A DNA stretch of 64,000 nt from Planctomycetota bacterium (lineage in GTDB: Bacteria > Planctomycetota > UBA8742 > UBA2392), in assembly GCA_020848275.1 (NCBI GenBank), contig JADLAK010000006.1:91412-155411 (forward strand), read 5' to 3'. Each line of letters starts with the position of its first letter. The first letter of the stretch is position 1. Under the pieces are notes generated by a model that saw only the letters and a list, made by a program, of their open reading frames with translations, was not told where the DNA came from and did no database searches. The position numbers and the translations under genes are program-made. Below, in pieces: positions 24,808-32,314 of the stretch.

Positions 24808-25374
24808 GTGGACCTAGTGATCGGCCAGCAAGCAAATAAGGCTGCGGCGCAGGAGCCCTCTGGGCTGCTGGCGCATTTGCGCGCCCGCGACCTGGCGGCT
24901 CTCGACCGGCTCACGCTCGATTACGGCGGCGCGCTCTCGCGGGCGGCTTACCTGCTGATCGGTGACGCGCATCTGGCGGCCGACGTGGTGCAGGAAACGC
25001 TGATCGCGGCCTGGGATGGCGCGGGAAGAACGAACGAAAGGACCGAGTTGCGGCCGTGGTTGTTCGGCATCCTTTTCAACCTCGGGCGCAAGCAGTTGCG
25101 AAGCTTTACACGACGCAGAAGGCGCGAGGAAACGGCGTCTTTACGAGCCGCGAGCGTAAGCGAGCGGTCCGATGGCGAAGATGACAGGATCGAACAGTTG
25201 CGCCACGCTTTGCAGCAGTTGGATGAGGATGAACGGCAGTTGATCGTGCTGCGCTTTGAGCAGGATTTCAGTGTGGCTCAGGCCGCACAGGCGCTGGGAG
25301 TCCCCGAGGGAACGGTGAAAAGCAGAACGTTTTCGGCGATTGAAAAGCTGAGACGACTGATGAAACCAGGGTAG
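24808..25374 (+). CDS. ECF-type RNA polymerase sigma factor
   Basis: This 188-residue sigma-70 family protein has region 2 at about residues 35-100 (YLLIGDAHLAADVVQETLIAAW, then LRPWLFGILFNL). Region 4 is at about 125-185 (LDEDERQLIVLRFEQDFSVA, then ALGVPEGTVKSRTFSAIEKL). The linker contains LRAASVSERS, whose DNA (25142-25170) resembles a palindromic repeat segment. A GTG start is used. It is followed by a gene for a membrane protein with a short cytoplasmic N-terminus, probably its anti-sigma partner, and by a secreted protein. The operon is likely self-regulated, but I could not identify the promoter. Confidence 0.9.
   Translation: MDLVIGQQANKAAAQEPSGLLAHLRARDLAALDRLTLDYGGALSRAAYLLIGDAHLAADVVQETLIAAWDGAGRTNERTELRPWLFGILFNLGRKQLRSFTRRRRREETASLRAASVSERSDGEDDRIEQLRHALQQLDEDERQLIVLRFEQDFSVAQAAQALGVPEGTVKSRTFSAIEKLRRLMKPG
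25142..25170. repeat. Palindromic repeat-like segment inside the sigma-factor coding region
   Basis: ACGAGCCGCGAGCGTAAGCG followed by AGCGGTCC forms an imperfect CCGCGAGCG/CGAGCGG arrangement. It encodes the linker residues LRAASVSERS in frame. I recall similar GCCGCGAGCGTAAGCGAGCGG sequences as dispersed repeats in planctomycete-type genomes; that is recollection. Confidence 0.45.
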
Positions 25375-25386
25375 CGGTGCAGTTGT

Positions 25387-25453
25387 GGCTTGGGTTTTCC
25401 ACCCAAGCCGAATGTCCAGGGAACTTCGGCGTGGCTTGGAAAGCCAAGCCACG
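25387..25453. repeat. Two related hairpins between sigma and anti-sigma genes
   Basis: Hairpin 1 is GGCTTGGGT-TTTCC-ACCCAAGCC (25387-25409), preceded by GT. Hairpin 2 is CGTGGCTTGG-AAAG-CCAAGCCACG (25430-25453). Both share the GTGGCTTGG border and perfect stems. They occupy the whole 90-bp gap and could affect relative expression of the two genes. Confidence 0.75.
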
Positions 25454-25465
25454 AAAAACACGACG

Positions 25466-26140
25466 ATGAACAGCGCAACTGACAACTTCGAAGCCTTCCT
25501 GCGCAGCGGTCTGAAAGCCGCGGCCGCCAAAGCGCCGCAAGCGCCGAGCGTGTTCGTGATCCGGCAGACGTTGCGCCGCCGCAGCGTTACGCGTGCGGCC
25601 TGGATGTCGGTAGCGGCGGGGCTGGCGCTCGCGGCGGGCTTCCTGTTTGCGCCGATTCTGGCAGGTGACATGTCAGTGCAGACCGCCGTCGATCATTGGA
25701 AATCGAAAGTGTTTCCGCCCGGCAAGGCGATTTTCCCGAATCCGGCGCGTGATCCTTTCCCTTCGCGACAGAATGTCGAGCCGTCTGTTGTTGAACCCGA
25801 TGTTGTGCCAGTTGCCGTGCCGGCAAAGCCAGTATCGACGCCCGAGCCCCAAACCACGCTGGTCGCCGCGCTTGCGCCGCTGGACGACGACGCCGACATG
25901 TTCGTCCTGCGCGCATCACTGGCCGGTTATTTCGCCGCCCACGGCATCACCCGCGCCGAGATTGCCAAGGAGCCCGGTGTTGATCTCGACTTCGTGCTGC
26001 GCGCCGAGGGTGTCGTAGACTTCGCGCAGGTCACCATCGACATCGAATCGCTGCTGAAGAACTACAGCCGCGCAAGCCTCAGCTTCAAGGACAACGATAT
26101 TACCTGCTGGCTGCTGGCCCGGACCGCGCGCGAACAATAA
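25466..26140 (+). CDS. Putative membrane anti-sigma factor
   Basis: This 224-residue protein has a cytoplasmic N-terminal helix region (about 1-44), one transmembrane helix (about 47-66, WMSVAAGLALAAGFLFAPIL) and a Pro/Val-rich periplasmic linker. A C-terminal domain follows (about 145-224). No zinc HxxxCxxC motif is present. Position directly after the sigma gene and the single-pass topology suggest an anti-sigma role (inference). The C-terminal domain is unrecognised. The methionine at 25466 is the first that follows the hairpins and is preferred. Confidence 0.6.
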   Translation: MNSATDNFEAFLRSGLKAAAAKAPQAPSVFVIRQTLRRRSVTRAAWMSVAAGLALAAGFLFAPILAGDMSVQTAVDHWKSKVFPPGKAIFPNPARDPFPSRQNVEPSVVEPDVVPVAVPAKPVSTPEPQTTLVAALAPLDDDADMFVLRASLAGYFAAHGITRAEIAKEPGVDLDFVLRAEGVVDFAQVTIDIESLLKNYSRASLSFKDNDITCWLLARTAREQ

Positions 26141-26167
26141 CCCCGAAATTCACCAACGGAGAATCCC

Positions 26168-27142
26168 ATGTTGCTCAAACGAGTCCTGTTGCTGTCCGCG
26201 ATTGTGATGGCGGGCGTTGCCATCACGGGCCGCGCTTCCGCCGACCCGGCGCCGCAACCTGTACCCGAACGGCCCAAAATCGAGGAAGTATCGGCGGAAG
26301 AACTGGCGGCCTTTGTGAAGGAAGAGAGCGCCAAGCCATTCTTCAAGGCGGCCAAGGCGCTGTCGCCGGCCAGGCTCGCGCCCGAAATCGAGAAGTGGAA
26401 GTCACTGCATGGCGTCGAGTTCACGCTCATTACCAACAACTACATCGACCGCCTGTTCAATTATGGCGAGGGTGACAACGAAGGTCCGCGCTACTGGGTG
26501 CAGAACGATGACAACGGTTTTGGGTTGCGCGCACGCCTCCAGCTCTGTTTCAGCCGCGTCTCCGAGCCCCTGGACCAAATCCACGTGCGCACCATCGACG
26601 TGAAAAAGCTCGCCGAGTTCAGCTTCGACTATGTCCATACTATCCGCGTCGAGCACGCCTGCGCCCGCGTCCTGCCCGCGTTCTCGGCGGTTAACACCAC
26701 GCTGACGGAGATTGTTTCGAAGCTGGCCACTGAGTGCGGCGCCGACTTCGCGGTGCGCTCGGACGTTGCGGACACGATCAAGCTCACACTGAAGTTGAAG
26801 AACAGGACGATCACGTCGTGCCTGATGGAGGCGGCGGAGGCCGCGGGGTGGCTGGTCGAGCTGCCGACGATGAAACTGAAGGAAACAAGCTGGAGCCAGC
26901 ATCGTACGGAAGTCGAGTATCAGCCCGTCTACTCGGACATCGACATGGACCGTATCGCGGAAATCTTCGAGAACAGGGACTGGATTAATCTGACGGAGCG
27001 CCCCGAACCGCGCATCGAGACGGAACTCGACGCCCTGGGATCGATGGTTCGCGCCTCGGCGAATTTTGTGAAGTCCCGCAACCGTATTGCGGTCTTCCCC
27101 AAGCCGAGCAACGTCGTCGTGATGGAAAAGAAAGACGATTAG
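26168..27142 (+). CDS. Secreted protein with STN-like (secretin/TonB short N-terminal) domain
   Basis: This 324-residue protein has a signal peptide (to about residue 25, ASADPAP). A unique region follows (about 30-175). The beta-alpha-beta segment at about 178-235 (NTTLTEIVSKLATECGADFA, then IKLTLKLKNRTITSCLMEAA) has the STN/secretin N-domain pattern: only the right spouse of a pore or receptor, with no barrel attached. The first 28 bp separate it from the anti-sigma gene, so it is the third gene of the sigma operon. It may be the periplasmic sensor or the regulated output. Function unknown. Confidence 0.6.
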   Translation: MLLKRVLLLSAIVMAGVAITGRASADPAPQPVPERPKIEEVSAEELAAFVKEESAKPFFKAAKALSPARLAPEIEKWKSLHGVEFTLITNNYIDRLFNYGEGDNEGPRYWVQNDDNGFGLRARLQLCFSRVSEPLDQIHVRTIDVKKLAEFSFDYVHTIRVEHACARVLPAFSAVNTTLTEIVSKLATECGADFAVRSDVADTIKLTLKLKNRTITSCLMEAAEAAGWLVELPTMKLKETSWSQHRTEVEYQPVYSDIDMDRIAEIFENRDWINLTERPEPRIETELDALGSMVRASANFVKSRNRIAVFPKPSNVVVMEKKDD

Positions 27143-27265
27143 CTTGTGTGGTTGCGGCGGCACTTCGGGGCGGCCTTGCGGCCGCCCCTTGGCGTTGTCC
27201 CTTCGACGTTGCTCAGGGCAGGCCGCTTGTTGGCTGTCGCCGCGTCCAGTACCTTATTGGGCCGC

Positions 27266-28723
27266 ATGACCGCCGCCGAACATCCATCTGCTGTTGAAGC
27301 AGCAGTAGCCCCAGCCCAGAGCAAGGCTGAGGCTGGAAGCGCCTTCATGCTGACGTTCGGTTGCCAGATGAACGAACTCGATAGCGAACTCGCGCTCGCA
27401 TCGATGGCCGAGGGCGGGTTCGCCAACACCGGCAGCGCCGCGGACGCCGATGTCATCCTCGTGAACACCTGCAGCGTGCGCGACAAGGCCGAACAGAAGG
27501 CCTATTCGTTTCTTGGCCGCGCGGCGCGCCTGAAGAAGCATCGCCCCGGCGTCGTGATCGCAGTGCTGGGCTGCATGGCGCAAAAAGAGGGCGAGCTGAT
27601 TTTCAAACGCGCGCCCTACGTCGACATCGTCGCGGGCACGCGCCAGTTCACGCGGATCAACGAGCTTGTCCGCCGCGTGCGCGAGAACAAAGAGCGCGTG
27701 CTGTCGCTGGGCCGCGATGACGAAGTGGTCAGCGCCAAGCGCCTCCGCGTGCGCGACGTGCGCCACAGCCTGCAGGTCGCGGTCATGCGCGGCTGCGACC
27801 ACCACTGCACCTTCTGCGTCGTGCCCAACACGCGCGGCGTCGAGGCGAGCAAGCCTTTCGAGGAGGTAGTGAAAGAGTGCGAGATTCTCGTCGGCAGCGG
27901 CGCCGTTGAAATCACGCTGCTGGGCCAGAACATTGACAGCTACGGCAAGCGCCTGAATCCAAGGCGCTCGCTGGCCGAACTGCTGCACGCGGTCGGCGCG
28001 ATTCAGGGCCTGCAGCGCCTGCGGTTCATTACCAGTCATCCGGCTGATTTAAAACCTGAACTCTTTAGGGCGTTCCGCGAGGTCCCGAAACTGATGCCGT
28101 ACCTGCATTTCCCGGCGCAGTCGGGTAGCGACCGCATTCTTCGGGCCATGCGCAGGGGATACACCTACGACGAATATTTAAAGTTGGTCGACGCCGCGCG
28201 CGAGGCGTGTCCGGAGATTGGGCTGGCGGGCGACACGATCGTGGGCTTCCCGACCGAGAGCGACCAGGATTTCGAGCGCACGCTGGAGCTGCACCGCCGC
28301 GCGGAGTATCAGAACGCGTTCATCTTCACCTATTCGCACCGCGAATTCACGCCCGCCGACAAGATGGATTTAAAGGATGACGTGCCGGAGGACGTGAAAT
28401 TGGCGCGCTGCAACGCGCTGCTCGACCTGCAACGCGACGTCAGCGAGAAAGTGCTTTCGAAATACGTTGGCCGCGTCGTGAAGGTATTGGGCGATAGACC
28501 GAGTAAACGGAGTCCCGCGTCGCGCGTCGCGAGTCCCGAGTCCTCTGTCTCGGACGATGGCTCTGACCCGAGACCCGTGACCCGTGACACGAGACGTTTT
28601 GAAGGCCGTAGCCCGCAGAACATTCTGGTGCACGTCGACAGCGGCCGCGATCTCAAGGGCAAGCTCTACGACGCGCGCATCACACGCTCGTCGCCATTCG
28701 CCCTCTACGGCGAACTGGTATAA
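27266..28723 (+). CDS. miaB: tRNA-2-methylthio-N6-dimethylallyladenosine synthase (MiaB) with in-frame repeat insert
   Basis: This 485-residue radical-SAM methylthiotransferase modifies A37 of tRNAs. The N-terminal UPF0004 domain has its three cluster cysteines (FGCQMNE, NTCSVRD, LGCMAQ). The radical-SAM motif CDHHCTFC is followed by a TRAM domain at the C-terminus. Within TRAM, after VLGDRPSKR, residues about 415-443 are encoded by a heptad palindrome, and the normal sequence resumes at EGRSPQNILVHVD. The ATG at 27266 is preferred over a GTG at 27146 because the family similarity starts later and the upstream DNA is repeat-like. The enzyme is probably active, since the insert is in a surface loop (inference). 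Confidence 0.92.
   Translation: MTAAEHPSAVEAAVAPAQSKAEAGSAFMLTFGCQMNELDSELALASMAEGGFANTGSAADADVILVNTCSVRDKAEQKAYSFLGRAARLKKHRPGVVIAVLGCMAQKEGELIFKRAPYVDIVAGTRQFTRINELVRRVRENKERVLSLGRDDEVVSAKRLRVRDVRHSLQVAVMRGCDHHCTFCVVPNTRGVEASKPFEEVVKECEILVGSGAVEITLLGQNIDSYGKRLNPRRSLAELLHAVGAIQGLQRLRFITSHPADLKPELFRAFREVPKLMPYLHFPAQSGSDRILRAMRRGYTYDEYLKLVDAAREACPEIGLAGDTIVGFPTESDQDFERTLELHRRAEYQNAFIFTYSHREFTPADKMDLKDDVPEDVKLARCNALLDLQRDVSEKVLSKYVGRVVKVLGDRPSKRSPASRVASPESSVSDDGSDPRPVTRDTRRFEGRSPQNILVHVDSGRDLKGKLYDARITRSSPFALYGELV
28509..28599. repeat. Heptad palindrome inside the miaB coding sequence
   Basis: The left arm is GGAGTCC, CGCGTCG, CGCGTCG, CGAGTCC, CGAGTCC, TCTGTCT (28509-28550). The right arm is GACCCGA, GACCCGT, GACCCGT, GACACGA, GACGTTT (28565-28599). 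Both are in exact 7-nt register and reverse-complementary in core. The open frame passes through without a stop, adding about 30 Ser/Arg/Asp-rich residues to the TRAM domain. Confidence 0.85.
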
Positions 28724-28752
28724 CTACACGACTTCCGAAGGAAACTCACACG

Positions 28753-29166
28753 ATGAAAACCGTTAGTACTCTTTGGTTGCTCCTGCTGCTTGCTGCCTGT
28801 TCACCGAGCAATAGCACCTCGCAGCGCCTGGGTATTTTGATTGAGGGCGATACGACCTCTCAGCCGGTACAGAAGGCGCCGGAAATCCTGAAACTGATTG
28901 AAGGCAAAGCCCTTCCGGTCAGGCTCTGGCTCGTAGCTGAAAAGGCCACGGCGACCTCAAGCAGTTCGAACAAACACACGCAGATTAGTTCATTCTCGAT
29001 AGAGCAAGTTCAAAAAGACGGCAAGACGATGCATGTACTCAAGCGGACATCCGAGATGGGTGGAAGCCTGCTTGTCGAACACTCAGGTACGCGTGCCGAA
29101 TTCGACCGCGCTGCGGCGTGGAAACTCGAAGCGCTGGTTACAGACGCGGCCAAGGGCATCAAATAA
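28753..29166 (+). CDS. Small lipoprotein of unknown function
   Basis: This 137-residue protein has a signal ending in lipobox LLAAC (lipidated Cys16). The mature part is hydrophilic and probably beta-rich (ALPVRLWLVAEKATATSSS, SFSIEQVQKDGKTMHVLKR). I recognise no family. The composition is somewhat AT-richer than neighbours. It starts 30 bp after miaB and may be read with it. CCGAAGGAAAC precedes the ATG. Confidence 0.7.
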   Translation: MKTVSTLWLLLLLAACSPSNSTSQRLGILIEGDTTSQPVQKAPEILKLIEGKALPVRLWLVAEKATATSSSSNKHTQISSFSIEQVQKDGKTMHVLKRTSEMGGSLLVEHSGTRAEFDRAAAWKLEALVTDAAKGIK

Positions 29167-29635
29167 ACAACCCGGCCAGCGACTTCAGGAGCGAACCTGC
29201 AAAACGCATGTCGTTTTGCGGGAAGGCCGGGTGTCCAGGCAGCAATCCCAATCGTCGTGCTTTCGGCAATCATCCTGCCAGGATCGAACCCTGACACCCG
29301 TTCTTGTTGGAACGCCACACTGTGGCGTTCCAACAACGCGCTCCCTTTAGTCGCCCTGCCCCGGTCTGTTGTCACGGATGGATATCGACGTGTCAATATT
29401 TGGCGGCATTCAGGCGCGGAGCGCCGCAAGTTCTTTAGCCATCGGCGGGAGCCGGTGGATTTTGTCAGCGGAGAAATCCCAAAGCCGCAGAGCGGCGCCA
29501 CAAAAGGTGTCGGCGCTGCGCGCCTCGGGTTTTTCCCTAAATCAAAACCCCCACCTGGCCCCTCGACAAGCTCGGCGCGGCGGCGGGGGCGAAAGAAATA
29601 CCGGCGCGCCGCGCCTGAACACCAATTGAAGCCAC
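29167..29635. other. 469-bp non-coding region rich in repeat fragments
   Basis: No convincing gene is present. At 29304-29336 there is a 16-bp perfect palindrome arm pair TTGTTGGAACGCCACA-C-TGTGGCGTTCCAACAA, long enough to end transcription from either side. The right half (about 29395-29625) contains repeat-like phrases such as GGCGCGGAGCGCCGCAAG and CCCCTCGACAAGCTCGGC, the latter similar to sequences near 27200 and 15963. Confidence 0.7.
29304..29336. terminator. Possible bidirectional transcription end (16-bp perfect stem)
   Basis: The two 16-nt arms TTGTTGGAACGCCACA and TGTGGCGTTCCAACAA are exact complements separated by a single C. The stem lies between the small lipoprotein gene and the minus-strand MORN-like gene. 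There is no T-run, so intrinsic termination is not certain. Confidence 0.5.
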
Positions 29636-30280
29636 CTACTTCGGCGGCTCGTTGTCTTCCTTCACGAGCTCGCCGTCGGCAAACACGCGATGGGCTACAA
29701 TGTTTCCGGCTTCGTCCCACGCATACGAATCTCCGTGCGCCTTGCCATCCAGCATTTGCGTTACAAATTCTTTCTGGCCATTGGCGAACCACGTCCGAAT
29801 CGTTCCGTCTTTCTTGCCGTTGACGCACTGATATTGCTCTCGCTTTGCACCTGACGGCCACCATTCGCGAAACACATAGTCGTCGTCATTGAAATAGTAG
29901 CTCGTCGTGTACAGGTATCCCCGATCGTCCCAGCTAAGCCACTCGCCGCGGCGATGGACAATCCCCATCTCATAACGGCCTTTTTGGCGAAGCAGTCCGT
30001 CATTCCACCAGTATTGCCAGGGCCCATGCTCATTGCCGTCGACGTAGTCGCCTTCCGAGCACTTCGTTCCGTCCATGTACCAGTAAACGGAACGCCCGTG
30101 TTTGACGAACGTTCCATCAGGCAAAGCTTTCTCTGTCCATTCGCCTTCGAGAGGGCCGTGAGAGTAGTACACCCTACGGATAATCAGCGCATTCGCGTCG
30201 GGCTGGGGGTCGACAGTCGTCGACGACGCCGCGCAGCTGGCCAAGGCAAGCAGCGTTGCACAAGTAATGGCCTTCCACAT
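29636..30280 (-). CDS. Lipoprotein with MORN-variant repeats
   Basis: This 214-residue protein has a signal with lipobox LALASC (Cys16). Repeats of the antitoxin/MORN-variant type follow: HGPLEGEWTEKALPDGTFVK, GNEHGPWQYWWNDGLLRQKG, SGAKREQYQCVNGKKDGTIR, NGQKEFVTQMLDGKAHGDSY. Such repeats form beta-hairpin ladders. The ATG at 30280 is chosen because GGAGCTTGAAC precedes it. Probably outer-membrane or periplasmic; role unknown. It follows the thiolase gene in the same direction, with a hairpin between. Confidence 0.8.
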   Translation of the reverse strand: MWKAITCATLLALASCAASSTTVDPQPDANALIIRRVYYSHGPLEGEWTEKALPDGTFVKHGRSVYWYMDGTKCSEGDYVDGNEHGPWQYWWNDGLLRQKGRYEMGIVHRRGEWLSWDDRGYLYTTSYYFNDDDYVFREWWPSGAKREQYQCVNGKKDGTIRTWFANGQKEFVTQMLDGKAHGDSYAWDEAGNIVAHRVFADGELVKEDNEPPK

Positions 30281-30322
30281 GTTCAAGCTCCGGGGAGAGC
30301 CGAGGGGTTACGCCACAACACC

Positions 30323-30341
30323 CATTGGCCGGAGGCCCATG
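30323..30341. repeat. Short hairpin repeat
   Basis: CATTGGCC-GGA-GGCCCATG forms an 8-bp stem with one mismatch, the same frame as 7385-7403 and 31661-31678 (GGCC-(GGA/AGA)-GGCC). It lies between the thiolase stop codon and the MORN-like gene. Confidence 0.6.
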
Positions 30342-30345
30342 TCAA

Positions 30346-31578
30346 CTACGCCCGTTCGATCAAAACGGCGATGCCCTGGCCGCCGCCGATGCACATCGAG
30401 GCGATGCCGTACTTGCCCTTGCGCGCTTCGAGTTCGTGCACGAGCGTGAGAATCAAACGCGCGCCGGTGGCGCCGAGCGGGTGGCCGAGGCTGACCGCGC
30501 CGCCGTTGACGTTGAGTTTGTCCTGCGGCAGCTCGATGTTGTGGTCCTTCTTGAGTGCGTTGACGCACGCGACGACCTGCGGCGCAAAAGCCTCGTTGAT
30601 CTCGACCAGGTCAATGTCCTTCATGGACAGGCCGGTGTCCTTCAGGACGCCGGCGATGCTGGGCACCGGGCCGAGGCTCATCAGCGCCGGGTCCACGCCC
30701 GCGACGCTCCAGCCGCGCACAAACGCGCGCGGTTTAGTCCCGAGCGTCTTCAGACCTTTGGAATTAGCCAGCACCAGCGCCGCAGCGCCATCCACGATGC
30801 CCGACGCGTTGCCCGCCGTCACGAGGCCGCCTTCGCCGAACGCGGGACGCAGTTTCGCGAGCGCCTCGCCCGTCGTTTCCGGGCGAATGTGGTCGTCGGC
30901 TTCGACGGTGATTTCATTGCGGCCCTGTTTGACCTTCACAGGGACGATCTCGGCCTTGAAACGACCGGCGGCGGCGGCTTTCGCGCCCAACTGATGCGAA
31001 CGCAGCGCGAACTTGTCCGCCGCGTCGCGGGTCACGTCGTACTTCTTGCTCGCGTTGTCGGCGGTCTGCGCCATGAAGAAGTTGCAGAAGGGGTCGTGCA
31101 GGCCCTGGAAGAGATAGTCGACGAACACCGGCTGCTGGCCAAAGCGGATGCCCACGCGCGCGACGTTGCCGGGGATGAAGAAGGGCGCCTGGCTCATGCT
31201 TTCCATGCCGCCGGCGACGGTGATGTCGTGTTCGCCCAGCAGCATCATCTGGCTGGCGTTGACGACGGCCTGGGCGCCGCTGCCGCAGATGCGGTTGACG
31301 GTCAGCGCGGGCGTTTCGATGGGAATGCCGGCCTTGAGGGCCGCGTGGCGCGCGCCGTAGTGGGCGTCCACGCTGGTCTGCATGGCGTTGCCCATGACCA
31401 CGTGGCCGATGGCCTTCGGGTCCACCTTGGCGTCGGCCAGGGCCGCACGAATGGCGTGCGACCCAAGGTCATTGGCCGTCAAATCCTTGAATTTGCCGTA
31501 TTCCGGTCCGCTGCCGCAGTATTCGGCCATGGCGGTGCGCTTGCCGCCGAGAATTGCGATGTCCTGTGTGACTTTCAT
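30346..31578 (-). CDS. Acetyl-CoA acetyltransferase / 3-ketoacyl-CoA thiolase
   Basis: This 410-residue cytosolic enzyme condenses two acetyl-CoA or cleaves 3-ketoacyl-CoA. The nucleophilic Cys98 is in NRICGSGAQ, the catalytic His is in NGGAVSLGHPLGATGAR, and the second Cys is in SMCIGGGQG. The length and pattern fit type II biosynthetic or broad-specificity thiolases. Together with the 3-hydroxyacyl-CoA dehydrogenase at 7.4 kb it could serve fatty-acid or C4 metabolism, but the genes are unlinked. Chain-length preference is not readable. Confidence 0.95.
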   Translation of the reverse strand: MKVTQDIAILGGKRTAMAEYCGSGPEYGKFKDLTANDLGSHAIRAALADAKVDPKAIGHVVMGNAMQTSVDAHYGARHAALKAGIPIETPALTVNRICGSGAQAVVNASQMMLLGEHDITVAGGMESMSQAPFFIPGNVARVGIRFGQQPVFVDYLFQGLHDPFCNFFMAQTADNASKKYDVTRDAADKFALRSHQLGAKAAAAGRFKAEIVPVKVKQGRNEITVEADDHIRPETTGEALAKLRPAFGEGGLVTAGNASGIVDGAAALVLANSKGLKTLGTKPRAFVRGWSVAGVDPALMSLGPVPSIAGVLKDTGLSMKDIDLVEINEAFAPQVVACVNALKKDHNIELPQDKLNVNGGAVSLGHPLGATGARLILTLVHELEARKGKYGIASMCIGGGQGIAVLIERA

Positions 31579-31594
31579 GGTGTCCTCGTGTCGT

Positions 31595-31678
31595 GGGCAT
31601 TCTGCCCGCGGTCCCGTCAGTGCCGGGACGATGCCTGATCATTGTGCCGCTTCGCGTCACTGCGGGCCAGAGGCCCAC
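31595..31678. repeat. Cluster of three short hairpins upstream of the thiolase gene
   Basis: GGGCA-TTC-TGCCC (31595-31607), GTCCCG-TCAGTGC-CGGGAC (31611-31629) and TGCGGGCC-AGA-GGCCCACA (31661-31678, one mismatch) lie in the divergent gap. They belong to the short-hairpin family. Confidence 0.6.
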
Positions 31679-31764
31679 AACACGGCAAATCCCTAGTGCG
31701 CGCCGCGTGCTCTCCCTATAGGATAGCGGGCCACTACAGGCAATGCGAAACAACGGGGGGCGGT

Positions 31765-32250
31765 ATGTCGGTAGACCTGACGTTACTGTTTGTCGAGAAG
31801 CAGGTGGAGGCGGTTCGACTTTGCGCGGCGCTGACCGAACCTTATGCGACCGGCACGGTGCCTATTAAACCTGACGCGTTGTCCAAGGAATACAGCTTCA
31901 TCGCGGGCAAGCTGCAAAGCTCGCTCAACGAACTCAAGGCCCTGTCGGAAACCATTGAGGCCGACGCCAAGAAGATGGAACCCGGCGACCTTCGCAACGC
32001 GCGCCAGCGCATCCAGACCATGGTCGCGGAAATCTCGCGCGGCGCCCAGGACTACGCCGCCCAGGTGCGCTTCTACCAGGCCATGAACGCCGGCGGCGCC
32101 GCGGCGGTGAAGGCCGGCCTGGACGCCTTTGAGAACGTCAACCGCGCCACGCGCGAACTGGTGGTAGAGGAAGACGACGACCAGCCCAACGAAGGCAGCG
32201 AACTCGCGCCCGCCAAGGACGAAGAACCCGCGGACCCGACGCTGATGTAA
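31765..32250 (+). CDS. Helical protein of unknown function
   Basis: This 161-residue soluble protein is dominated by long amphipathic helices (LLFVEKQVEAVRLCAALTEP, SLNELKALSETIEADAKKME, LRNARQRIQTMVAEISRGAQ) and an acidic C-terminal tail. Coiled-coil-like bundles of this shape occur in export chaperones such as FlgN, but no specific motif supports that. GGGGGGCGGT precedes the ATG at 31765. A strong terminator follows. Unknown function. Confidence 0.7.
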   Translation: MSVDLTLLFVEKQVEAVRLCAALTEPYATGTVPIKPDALSKEYSFIAGKLQSSLNELKALSETIEADAKKMEPGDLRNARQRIQTMVAEISRGAQDYAAQVRFYQAMNAGGAAAVKAGLDAFENVNRATRELVVEEDDDQPNEGSELAPAKDEEPADPTLM

Positions 32251-32269
32251 ACCAGCCGCCGAAAACAAA

Positions 32270-32304
32270 GAGAGGAGCGCACACGCGCTCCTCTCTTTTC
32301 TTTT
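32270..32304. terminator. Strong bidirectional terminator
   Basis: A perfect 11-bp stem GAGAGGAGCGC-ACAC-GCGCTCCTCTC is followed by TTTTCTTTT and preceded by an A-rich run (AAAACAAA), so it can act on both strands. It separates two convergent genes. Confidence 0.92.
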
Positions 32305-32314
32305 GGAACTTACG

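Noticed and set aside
29390..29625. Possible small gene downstream of the lipoprotein
   Set aside because: The frames are composed of repeat fragments and lack a start signal.
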